NCBI GenBank assembly: GCA_050998805.1
Contig: JBPCPV010000030.1
Span: forward strand, 70,495-134,494
Length of the DNA stretch: 64,000 nt
DNA from: JAICKM01 sp050998805
Lineage (GTDB): Bacteria > Chloroflexota > Chloroflexia > QHBQ01 > JAICKM01
Direction of reading: 5' to 3'
The notes below the pieces were generated by a model. It saw only the letters and a list, made by a program, of their open reading frames with translations, was not told the DNA's origin and ran no database searches. Below, piece by piece: positions 7,909-15,011 of the stretch; position 1 is the first letter of the stretch, and every line of letters starts with the position of its first letter. Both the position numbers and the translations under genes were made by a program.

Positions 7909-9317
7909 CCCCGCGCCACGAAGCGGTAGCCCTGGTCGCGCACGCTGTTGATGTCCTCGCCGATCGCCGGCAGCTTCTTGCGGAGCCGCGACACCGTGAC
8001 CTGCATCCGTCGCCGCATATGATCGGCGCTCTCCTCTCGCTCGGGCCGCCCCCATACCTCCCGCCAAAGTTCCGCGAAGCTACAGATACGGTCCTGGTGT
8101 GCGCGCAGGTAAGCATAGAGCGCAGCCTCCATCCCGTTCAGGTTCGGCTCGGGCGGGCCGGTCGCGGCCGGGAGGTTGCCGATGAAGCTCGCGTAGAGCG
8201 GCGAAAACGCCTCGTATTTCCCCCGCTGTTCGCCCTGGCCCTGCTCGTACTTGACAAGCCCCTTGCCCTCCAGCGAGGCGAGCGCCACGAAGTCCTCCTC
8301 GGATAGCTCGCTCTTGACTAAGTGGCGGAGCGCATCTTGTTCGCCGGTTGCCAGGCGCGCCTGGTACATCTGGAATGTGCGCCCGAAGTCTTCCTGCAAG
8401 CGCCCGCGCAGCACAGCAGCGTGTTCGGCAGGCAGCGCCTCGTCGCTGTCCAGCAGGCCGAGCCTTTCGCGGCTGTTCCAGAGCGCCCGCCCCCCCAAGA
8501 TCAGCAAGTACGGGTGGCCGCCCGCCTGCTGCAATATGAACTCCACATCCGCTTCGGGGAACGGGTGCCCACTTTCGTTGGCCGGGATCTCGAGCATCTG
8601 CCGGGCCTCCTCCGGCGTGAGGCCGCCGAGCCGGATCAGCGGTAGCGTCTGGAAGAAGGGTGAGCCGATGGCCGCTGGGTTCACCTCGTGAAGGGGGCGT
8701 TCGGTCGCCAGTATGAAGGCGACATACTCGCGCCAGGGGCGCAGGCGCGTCGTCTCCTCTTCGCTCATCGTCTCGAAGCCGATGTCGAAGTCGTCCAACA
8801 GCAGCACTATGCGAACACCCCTGCCTGCGATCCGCCGGGTCGCGGCTTCGATTGCTGTTGCGGCGTCTGTTGCCGCCATACCTGCGTAGGCTGGCGGGGC
8901 ATCGAGCAGGTCCGGCAGCCCCAGTTTTTTCGGGAGCGTTCGCTCCCGATAGCCGGCATACTCTTCGCAGAGCCGCTTATAGATGAATGTAATCGGGTGC
9001 ATCTTCGGCGGCAGTTGCCGGAACTCGATCAGTACCGGCAAGATCCGCCACGGCTCTTTTTCGTAGATGCCCGCGAGCATTTCGAGGTGGTGCATAAATG
9101 CGCCGTTTGGATCGGCGCAATAGCGCAGAAGCGTGGTCTTCGCCATGCCCGGCAGCCCGAACAGCTCCAGGTCGTGCGTCGGCGTGGCGCTCGCAGCTTC
9201 GAGTATGTGCCTCACCCAACGCTCCGAGCCATAGAACTTATCCGGGTCAAATGTCACCGGGAGCCGAAAGTACGGGTTCTGTAACAGCTCTTTCTCATTG
9301 TCCGTCTGGGTTCTCAT
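7905..9317 (-). CDS. STAND-type ATPase with C-terminal OmpR-like winged-helix domain
   Basis: 470 residues from the ATG at 9317. A short N-terminal lead (NPYFRLPVTF) precedes an NTPase domain with Walker A GLPGMAKTT (Lys60) and Walker B IVLLLDDFD. Then come a helical region with a helix-turn-helix-like part (SEEDFVALASLEGKGLVKYE) and a C-terminal transcriptional-regulator winged helix (about residues 385-470: NGMEAALYAYLRAHQDRICS, then VSRLRKKLP and VRDQGYRFV). STAND proteins act as nucleotide-dependent switches. The start overlaps the end of the upstream RSH-ATPase gene by 23 nt, indicating translational coupling. A longer in-frame start would lie deeper inside that gene and is less likely. 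DNA target unknown. Confidence 0.88.
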   Translation of the reverse strand: MRTQTDNEKELLQNPYFRLPVTFDPDKFYGSERWVRHILEAASATPTHDLELFGLPGMAKTTLLRYCADPNGAFMHHLEMLAGIYEKEPWRILPVLIEFRQLPPKMHPITFIYKRLCEEYAGYRERTLPKKLGLPDLLDAPPAYAGMAATDAATAIEAATRRIAGRGVRIVLLLDDFDIGFETMSEEETTRLRPWREYVAFILATERPLHEVNPAAIGSPFFQTLPLIRLGGLTPEEARQMLEIPANESGHPFPEADVEFILQQAGGHPYLLILGGRALWNSRERLGLLDSDEALPAEHAAVLRGRLQEDFGRTFQMYQARLATGEQDALRHLVKSELSEEDFVALASLEGKGLVKYEQGQGEQRGKYEAFSPLYASFIGNLPAATGPPEPNLNGMEAALYAYLRAHQDRICSFAELWREVWGRPEREESADHMRRRMQVTVSRLRKKLPAIGEDINSVRDQGYRFVARG

Positions 9318-12300
9318 CTGGCGTGGTTCCCTTTCCCGTTGCCGGCTTCGCGCGGATGCGCGGGCCACGCCACGCATCGAGTGCCTCCTTTAGCTTGAAG
9401 GTGCGTTTTGCCCAAGTGTGGAAGAGTTCTATCGGTATGAGCGCCTGTGCAGCGTCGCCGACCTGCCGCAGCGTTATTATCCCCTGATTCTCGAGGTCAA
9501 TTAACGCCGCGCTCAGGGTGTGGGCATCGAATCCCGCCTCTCTACTGGCTATCGCAGCCGTGAGCTGCGTCACATCGCCCCACCCTCCATGCGCCAGCTC
9601 CTGGGCGGCAGCGGCCAAGACGACCTGCCGCTCGGGGGTCAGGCTGTCGGTAAAGTGAGCGAAATACCGCGAACCCGCGCTGATCATCAGTTGGGTGCTG
9701 TTTACGAGGTCGTCCGCGGTAATATTGCACCGGCCCAGGCTCCGCACTCGGTCGATCATCTGGAAGCAAAGCAGCTGGATCAGGTACGGGACGCCGTTCG
9801 TCAACTTATAAATCTGCCTCGGTATATCCGGGTCGTCATACAGAATCCCGCAGCGTTCCACTGGTTCGACCGTCAACTTGCGCGCCCAGGGCGGGTCGAG
9901 CGGCAGCAAGTGGAGCGTCCGTGTCTGTTGGAAAAGAGCACCCGCGCTGCCCTGTCGCTTACGGTCGAGGAAATGTGTGTCTTGGATGATCAGCATCCAA
10001 TAGATCTCCCGCCGCGAGTTCAGTATTGCGCGCAGGTTGCCGAAAATCACCGGGTCGCGCCGCCCATCTTCTTCCTTATCGAGCAAGACATTGAACTCAT
10101 CTATCATGATCAGCAGGCTGCCCCCACCCGGCTCCACCGCAGCCTCGGCTAGCCCCCTGTCGAGCCATTGTATCGGCCCCTCAGCAGCTTTGCGCTCCGG
10201 TATCTCGGCCTTTAACTCGCTATAGACTTCGCAGAGTACCAGATCCGCAAGGCTCTCTGCATCGAAGCTCGATAGCTTTTGCAAGTCCACGAACACCGCG
10301 CGGTCCCGCCCATGCTGGAACCGTATCTCGCGCATCAGAAACCGCGCCAACGAGCTTTTGCCTACCCGCCTCTGGCCGTGCAAGATCATCACCCTGTCGG
10401 TGCCCCCCTCGTCCAGCCATCGGTGGATCTCCGCCCTAGATTCCTCGCGGTCATAGAACATCCACCGGTCGTAGACCTCGTGGGTGGTGTACGGGTTAGG
10501 CTGCCGCCGCCGCGCGCCCGGGGCCTGTAGCGCCAGCCGTTGCGCCGTAGAAGGCGGCTGCACATGCACATGATGCACATCGTCCACCCTCTCGATGCGG
10601 TGGCCGATGCCCGCAAGCTGGTCGAGCCTCACCGCTTCCACCCCCAGCGTGATCTCCGCGCTCCCGTCGGCAGACACCTGCCCTTTCACGTAGGAAAGGT
10701 GCGCGCTCGGCTCATCGTAGATAGTCGAAATCACATCTTCGAGCAGCATATCGCGGTCTTCGGCTTCGATTGTGAAGAACAGCATATCGCGGTCCGATAC
10801 ACCAGGGGCTTCCCAGCGAATATCTACCGGGTTCACGACACCCACCGCGCCAGGGCAGGCGGTGTTGCCCCGACGATGCAGCATCAGCGCGCTTTTCCCC
10901 GAGCTGATTCGCTTCTCGGCTGCTATCAGCTCGTCGCCTGGCACAGGGCGGCACCTATCACAAAACTCTATCCGCTCCGGCGGGTAGGGCGGAGTCTGCC
11001 CGTCGCGTGTCGTCAGAGCCAACGCAAACTCAGCCGAAATAATCCGCCGCACAAGTTTGGCCGCCGATAGCGTCCCCATCTCGACCCGCTCATACATCGC
11101 GTCCGCATCAGCCAGATGCAACTCCTGCACGGCTCGGTCCAGGGCTTCATCCAGATGCTTGCTCTTGATCGTCATCTGATACTTACGCTCTCTGGCGTAG
11201 TATTCCAACGTCTTGATCAACAGCTCCTCGATCTGTCGCCGCCCCTCGTGGATCGCCTGGGCACGGCTCACCAGGCTCCGCCGGATGTTCGCCCTCGCCT
11301 TTTGCGAAGATGCCAGGCCGATCCACGCGAGGTCCGGTCCGCCGCCGCGCTTGTCGTACTTGATCTCGATCAAGTCGCCGTTGCGGAGCGGGAAATTCAA
11401 CGGCACATTCTGCCCGTTTACCTTTACATCCGAGACCTGCTGTATAAGATCTGTATGGAGCGCGTAGACGAAGTCAAGCGGCCCGCTCCCCTCTTTGAGC
11501 AGCATGATCTCGCCGAGCGGCGTGAACAGGTAAAGCTGGTCGGACTGGGTGCCGAGCTCAAATTGGCTCAGGCGGTCCGATACCGGGTATTTGTGTTCAC
11601 CTTCCCTGTAGCGCGGTCTGAGTTTTTGTGCCACCGTATCCAGCCGGTTCCACCATGCAGGCGCCTCGCTGTGCTCATGCGGCCTCCGGTAGAGCGCCGC
11701 CACTATCCCCCATTCGTTAAGCTCATTCATTGCCTGCGTCAGGATACGGAAATCTATCACGATCCGTGTCTCAGTGTCTGCCCCTTCGGAGTCTGTCGAC
11801 GCTTGATAGATGATTGATGTGTGCAGAGCCCGGTAGCCCGCGGGGCGTGGTGCCGCGATATAGTCTGAAAACCTTCCGGCGAAGCCGGGTTCGGTCGGCC
11901 TCCCCAGCCGATGCACTATGCCGAGTACCCTGTAGCAGTCGGACCGCGTGGCGCACAGAACCTTTACGCTCAACCGCCGCGCGATGTCGGTCTTCGAGAC
12001 TCGTTCGTATCTATGACTGTGAAAGGAGACAGCGGCAGGGTAGAGGAGCGGTTCGACCTTCGGCAAGGGCGAGATCCCTTCGGCCTCCGCCTCCTCCCAG
12101 AGCTTCTGCTCGATCCGCGTATAGGCCCGCTCCTTCTCTGCGGTTCCCTCGGTTAGCCATTTATCAGCGATCTCACGGCAGTCCTCCGGGTGCAGCAAGC
12201 CCATACTCCGCTCGATCAGGCTGCGGCGCAGCTGCCACAGGCCAAGCATCTCCACCAGAGGCAGGAACACCGCCAGTGTAGTCTCAGCCATCCCCTTGTC

Positions 12301-12747
12301 TGAGCTGCCCGTGAAGCGCGCATCGTGGTCGGCCAGCAGCAGCAGAATAAGCGACAGCCCCGGCAGGTCCAAATACGTTTCGCGGAATAGCGACCGCCTC
12401 AGAAGCATCTGCGGGTCGGCTCCTCCCTCCGTGGATCGGTTCCCTGAGTAGGCCAGCTTTGCGCGCCACTCGTTCAGCTTCTCCGCCCGCGAGATAGCCT
12501 CCCATGGGTAGCTCGCCCCCAGCCGCGCCGCCTCTTCCGGCCGTCCCTCGATCAGCGGGGCCAGCAGCGCGGCGACCACTACCCGCTCAGGCAGCGCCCA
12601 ATTGAGCAGGGTAGCCGCAGCCGTTTGCGACGCTCGAAGGCTTCCCGCCGCGCCCTCCCCGCGTTCCGCAAGCGCAGCCTCCTGTTCGCGCAACGCCTTT
12701 CGCAGCAGGTTAGGCCAATCCTCCTGAGATATTCCCTCTCGCTTCAT
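9295..12747 (-). CDS. RelA/SpoT homolog fused to a C-terminal STAND/AAA ATPase
   Basis: 1150 residues from the ATG at 12747. Order: (1) degenerate HD-hydrolase region (30-160) without an intact HD pair; (2) RelA/SpoT synthetase fold with DCYRVLGIVHRL, FSDYIAAPRPAGYRALHTS (Tyr305) and ELNEWGIVAA; (3) TGS domain about 405-468 (LYLFTPLGEIMLL, YALHTDL, NGDLIEIKY); (4) zinc-finger/RIS-like part CDRCRPVPGDE (Cys596, Cys599) plus a later Cys; (5) ACT domain about 640-725; (6) ATPase from about 765, Walker A GQRRVGKSS (Lys797), Walker B LLIMIDE (Asp883-Glu884). Canonical RSH proteins stop after ACT, near 730-790 residues. By my alignment the synthetase Asp of the YDLLAIR motif is Arg and the Glu of EVQIR is Asp, so alarmone synthesis is doubtful. 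Two earlier in-frame starts fall in or next to the promoter. Confidence 0.92.
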   Translation of the reverse strand: MKREGISQEDWPNLLRKALREQEAALAERGEGAAGSLRASQTAAATLLNWALPERVVVAALLAPLIEGRPEEAARLGASYPWEAISRAEKLNEWRAKLAYSGNRSTEGGADPQMLLRRSLFRETYLDLPGLSLILLLLADHDARFTGSSDKGMAETTLAVFLPLVEMLGLWQLRRSLIERSMGLLHPEDCREIADKWLTEGTAEKERAYTRIEQKLWEEAEAEGISPLPKVEPLLYPAAVSFHSHRYERVSKTDIARRLSVKVLCATRSDCYRVLGIVHRLGRPTEPGFAGRFSDYIAAPRPAGYRALHTSIIYQASTDSEGADTETRIVIDFRILTQAMNELNEWGIVAALYRRPHEHSEAPAWWNRLDTVAQKLRPRYREGEHKYPVSDRLSQFELGTQSDQLYLFTPLGEIMLLKEGSGPLDFVYALHTDLIQQVSDVKVNGQNVPLNFPLRNGDLIEIKYDKRGGGPDLAWIGLASSQKARANIRRSLVSRAQAIHEGRRQIEELLIKTLEYYARERKYQMTIKSKHLDEALDRAVQELHLADADAMYERVEMGTLSAAKLVRRIISAEFALALTTRDGQTPPYPPERIEFCDRCRPVPGDELIAAEKRISSGKSALMLHRRGNTACPGAVGVVNPVDIRWEAPGVSDRDMLFFTIEAEDRDMLLEDVISTIYDEPSAHLSYVKGQVSADGSAEITLGVEAVRLDQLAGIGHRIERVDDVHHVHVQPPSTAQRLALQAPGARRRQPNPYTTHEVYDRWMFYDREESRAEIHRWLDEGGTDRVMILHGQRRVGKSSLARFLMREIRFQHGRDRAVFVDLQKLSSFDAESLADLVLCEVYSELKAEIPERKAAEGPIQWLDRGLAEAAVEPGGGSLLIMIDEFNVLLDKEEDGRRDPVIFGNLRAILNSRREIYWMLIIQDTHFLDRKRQGSAGALFQQTRTLHLLPLDPPWARKLTVEPVERCGILYDDPDIPRQIYKLTNGVPYLIQLLCFQMIDRVRSLGRCNITADDLVNSTQLMISAGSRYFAHFTDSLTPERQVVLAAAAQELAHGGWGDVTQLTAAIASREAGFDAHTLSAALIDLENQGIITLRQVGDAAQALIPIELFHTWAKRTFKLKEALDAWRGPRIRAKPATGKGTTPDENPDGQ

Positions 12748-12756
12748 AGCCCCCAT

Positions 12757-12783
12757 CTTATACCATTTCTTGCGACTTGTCAA
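12757..12783 (-). promoter_or_regulatory. Promoter of the RSH-STAND operon, near-leaderless
   Basis: Minus strand TTGACA (12778-12783), 15-nt spacer, extended -10 TGGTATAAG with TATAAG at 12757-12762. The ATG at 12747 is 9 nt after the -10 box, so the leader would be 0-3 nt. This favours 12747 over the upstream ATG at 12756. Confidence 0.6.
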
Positions 12784-12786
12784 CAC

Positions 12787-13044
12787 CTTTCATGCGGGAG
12801 TTTTCCCCATTCCCCGCCAACTCTCCCACCGACTGTCATTCTGAGCGCAGCGAAGAATCTCGGCCTCCCACCCACCGCCATTCCTATCCCACCCACCGTC
12901 ATTCTGACACTCTACCCATCATCAATCCGCCTTCCCACCCACCGTCAATCCACCCTCCAACCGGCTGTCATTCTGAGTGTAGCAAAGAATCTCCCGGCCT
13001 CATCACGTTTGCCGTGTTGAGAGAAAAGCACCTATATATCCCCC
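12787..13044. repeat. Spacer with CATTCTGAGCG-type dispersed repeats and CCCACC-rich tracts
   Basis: No gene seen. Two copies of the dispersed repeat CATTCTGAGYGYAGCRAAGA lie at 12838-12861 and 12970-12993 (plus). Between them are repeated CCCACCCACCG(T/C)CATT segments. A third copy of the dispersed repeat lies at 21609-21632. Confidence 0.75.
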
Positions 13045-13073
13045 TTGACAGCGAATGATATATGTGATATAAT
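13045..13073 (+). promoter_or_regulatory. Consensus sigma70-type promoter for the SPFH gene pair
   Basis: TTGACA (13045-13050), 17-nt spacer, TATAAT (13068-13073). Both hexamers are perfect consensus. Predicted start near 13080, giving a leader of about 165 nt before the SPFH-like gene. Confidence 0.85.
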
Positions 13074-13091
13074 CTGAGAGGAAGGACAGAA

Positions 13092-13103
13092 ATGAAGAGA
13101 TAA
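13092..13103 (+). CDS. Possible three-codon upstream ORF
   Basis: ATG AAG AGA TAA behind a purine-rich GAGGAAGGACAGAA sequence, about 12 nt after the predicted transcription start. It is too short to support as a gene, but its RBS-like context in front of the leader ORF at 13169 makes it worth recording as a possible regulatory minimal ORF. Confidence 0.25.
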   Translation: MKR

Positions 13104-13168
13104 ACAATAGTCCTCGCCGGTTTGCTGCTGCTCCAACTGGCGAACGCCATAACTGCCGGAGCAGGCCA

Positions 13169-13228
13169 ATGAGCAACTACGACACACTCGCTCAATTGAG
13201 TATTCCGACGGACCCGTGGACACGTTGA
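13169..13228 (+). CDS. Small leader ORF upstream of the SPFH-like gene
   Basis: 19 residues, MSNYDTLAQLSIPTDPWTR, preceded by GGAGCAGGCCA. It ends 15 nt before the SPFH-like start codon, and the downstream RBS AAAGGAG begins at its stop. It may couple translation to the downstream gene or encode a small peptide. Support is positional only. Confidence 0.4.
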   Translation: MSNYDTLAQLSIPTDPWTR

Positions 13229-13243
13229 AAGGAGACGGCTGCA

Positions 13244-14227
13244 ATGGCTACCCGAAGACTTCGATCCGCGACACCGAAATCCCTGACGCGCATCGAGGCA
13301 GGAATGCGTCTGTCGCTCATAATCTGCACCGAGCTGGCAGTGTACCTGCTCCTAACCCTGCCTCTTGCCTTCGCCCTCGGCGGCTGCTTGACCACCATCG
13401 CCCTGCCCGCCGTCATCATACTCGGCATCCCACTCGCCCTCATTGCCTGCCCACGGATAGTCGAAGTACCCTTCCTCCAAGCAGAGATCGTCAGCGACCG
13501 CAACAGCCTCGAGCGCGGCGCCTGGATGAAAGGCTACCATCTCTGGCTACCGATACTCTACCAACGCATCAGCCGGGTGCGCCTCTTCCCCTCTAACGCC
13601 TCCCTCGAAATGTACCAAGTGAGGATGCGGGGCGGCCCCCCACAGACTATTCAGGTCGGCTACAGTATCCGCCCCTCTCTTCCTCTCAACACACCCACCC
13701 TGCCCCGCAAGAACGTGCCTCCCGAGATCGTTGAGCGCGATAGGCGCGTGTGCGGCTTCCTGAATTACTCAATCATCTTGCCTGAAGTGTGGCAGGGGTA
13801 CAGCAGCAAACTTATCGAGCGCAACCTGCGCGTGTGTCTGGAAAAGCTCCAGCTCTGCCAGGTCCACGACCCGATCGGTCGGGACACCTTTCTGACCAGC
13901 GAACTCCACAACCGCCTAAACGCCCACCTAGCGGCCACAGTCGAGCAGGCAGTCGGATTCTCCGTGACCATCAACTCTGTTACGGTGCTCGGCCCCAACG
14001 ACGCCGGCATGAGGGCCTGGTGGCAACACCGCCAACAGATGTCCGCGCTCTCCGACGAGGCCGCCACGATGACCCAGGAGCAGATGCTCTTCATGGCCGA
14101 AATCTCGAAGATTCTCGGCGGCGAACGTTCAGCCGGCACCGACCCCGCCATACTCCTGGTGCTCTCACAGCTCTTCGGTGGGCAGCCCGGCGCGCCCAAA
14201 CCTCCGGCTGGGGGGACCACGCCATGA
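13244..14227 (+). CDS. SPFH/Band 7-like membrane protein
   Basis: 327 residues. Residues about 22-66 form two hydrophobic segments (LIICTELAVYLLLTLPLAFA and TTIALPAVIILGIPLALIAC). A soluble part follows with the layout of an SPFH domain: EIVSDRNSLERGAWMKGYHL, PILYQRISRVRLF, VRMRGGPPQTIQVGYSI, and helices around residues 150-250 (LIERNLRVCLEKL, LAATVEQAVGFSVTINSV). The C-terminus is helical with a Pro/Gly tail. SPFH proteins organise membrane microdomains; the assignment rests on layout and is tentative. RBS AAAGGAG is 9 nt before the ATG. Its stop overlaps the next gene's start (ATGA). Confidence 0.5.
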   Translation: MATRRLRSATPKSLTRIEAGMRLSLIICTELAVYLLLTLPLAFALGGCLTTIALPAVIILGIPLALIACPRIVEVPFLQAEIVSDRNSLERGAWMKGYHLWLPILYQRISRVRLFPSNASLEMYQVRMRGGPPQTIQVGYSIRPSLPLNTPTLPRKNVPPEIVERDRRVCGFLNYSIILPEVWQGYSSKLIERNLRVCLEKLQLCQVHDPIGRDTFLTSELHNRLNAHLAATVEQAVGFSVTINSVTVLGPNDAGMRAWWQHRQQMSALSDEAATMTQEQMLFMAEISKILGGERSAGTDPAILLVLSQLFGGQPGAPKPPAGGTTP

Positions 14228-14496
14228 AGTTGGCTGCCCTCTGCGCCGCCTGCCTGCTGCTCGCTTGCGGCCTACTGCCCTTCTCCGGCACCGAGTTCGG
14301 CCCACCGATGCTCGCGGCCTCCACATGGATAGGCGTGCTCGCCCTCCTGCCGCGCCTGCGTCCCCGCCGCCCGCCGCCGGGCACGCCCGCCTGCCCCCCA
14401 AACCCAACGATCCAGGTCCGCGTCCTCATTTACCGCAACGACGGCAGCCCCATCGTGCAGTGGTGCGACCTCCTCCCACCGCCTGCTCCACCCTGA
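14224..14496 (+). CDS. Small putative lipoprotein/membrane protein
   Basis: 90 residues. The N-terminus MKLAALCAACLLLACG has a possible lipobox (LLAC-G). A second hydrophobic stretch (LAASTWIGVLALLP) is followed by a Pro/Arg-rich region (RLRPRRPPPGTPACPP) and a short tail (IQVRVLIYRNDGSPIVQWCD). The ATG overlaps the stop of the SPFH-like gene (ATGA), so the two are translationally coupled. Family unknown. Confidence 0.6.
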   Translation: MKLAALCAACLLLACGLLPFSGTEFGPPMLAASTWIGVLALLPRLRPRRPPPGTPACPPNPTIQVRVLIYRNDGSPIVQWCDLLPPPAPP

Positions 14497-14584
14497 CCTC
14501 CGCCCCCACCCCGCCACGCCCCCGTACCGCCGCCGTCTCGGCGTCCCCATCATCCCGCAATCCGCACTAACCACTCGTAATTCA

Positions 14585-14890
14585 TAACTCAAAACTCAAA
14601 ACTCCCGAAGGTCTAGGTCTTTCGGAGTATCTTTGCCCCTAAGCCTCCCAAACCCCCCAAAATATAGCAGTAAATGCCCCCGAAATGGATATATAAAGTG
14701 AGAGGATAAAAATAGCGCGAGATTTACGCACGAAAAAGGAGCAGATCGCCATGTACTGACAACTCGACACTCAAAACACGAAAAAATCCGTCGAAAGACC
14801 GATGCGCGCCCCGATCTTACCGCCTACCGCCTATGGGCGGCTCATCCCGACCCATCGGCCTTCGCAATTCAAAACTCAAAACTCAAAATT
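14585..14890. repeat. Heptanucleotide tracts (ACTCAAA)n flanking repeat element A
   Basis: Short tandem copies of a 7-nt ACTCAAA unit at 14585-14604 and again at 14866-14890, at the start of and inside the non-coding element upstream of cphA. The bases between the two tracts are not tandem repeat. Confidence 0.8.
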
Positions 14891-14965
14891 AGTATAACCC
14901 GCCAGGCACGAACTATCAGAAAGCCGGCCGCCGCCATGCTTGACGGCACCTCTGAAAGCTGATAG
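14606..14965 (+). other. Conserved non-coding element, copy A (cphA leader region)
   Basis: About 360 nt without a credible ORF. It shares ordered blocks with copy B at 35174-35612 (minus): a hairpin ending GTATCTTTGCC (14606-14637), a C/A-rich stretch, a 33-nt core at 14683-14715 containing GGATATATAAAGTGAGAGG (one mismatch between copies), the block CATCCCGACCCATC (14843-14856), CCCGCCAGGCACGAA (14898-14912), and a terminal inverted repeat CTATCAG/CTGATAG (14913-14919 and 14959-14965). Both copies point toward the operon they precede. A structured regulatory RNA, a shared operator/promoter module, or an old mobile repeat are all possible. Confidence 0.75.
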
Positions 14966-14968
14966 GAT
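14940..14968 (+). promoter_or_regulatory. Candidate cphA promoter
   Basis: TTGACG (14940-14945), 17-nt spacer, TAGGAT (14963-14968). The -10 box overlaps the 3' arm of the terminal inverted repeat of element A, so that repeat could act as an operator. Confidence 0.5.
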
Positions 14969-15011
14969 ACCATTAAACCCACGAGCCAAGTACACACCAG
15001 GAGCAGACGCC

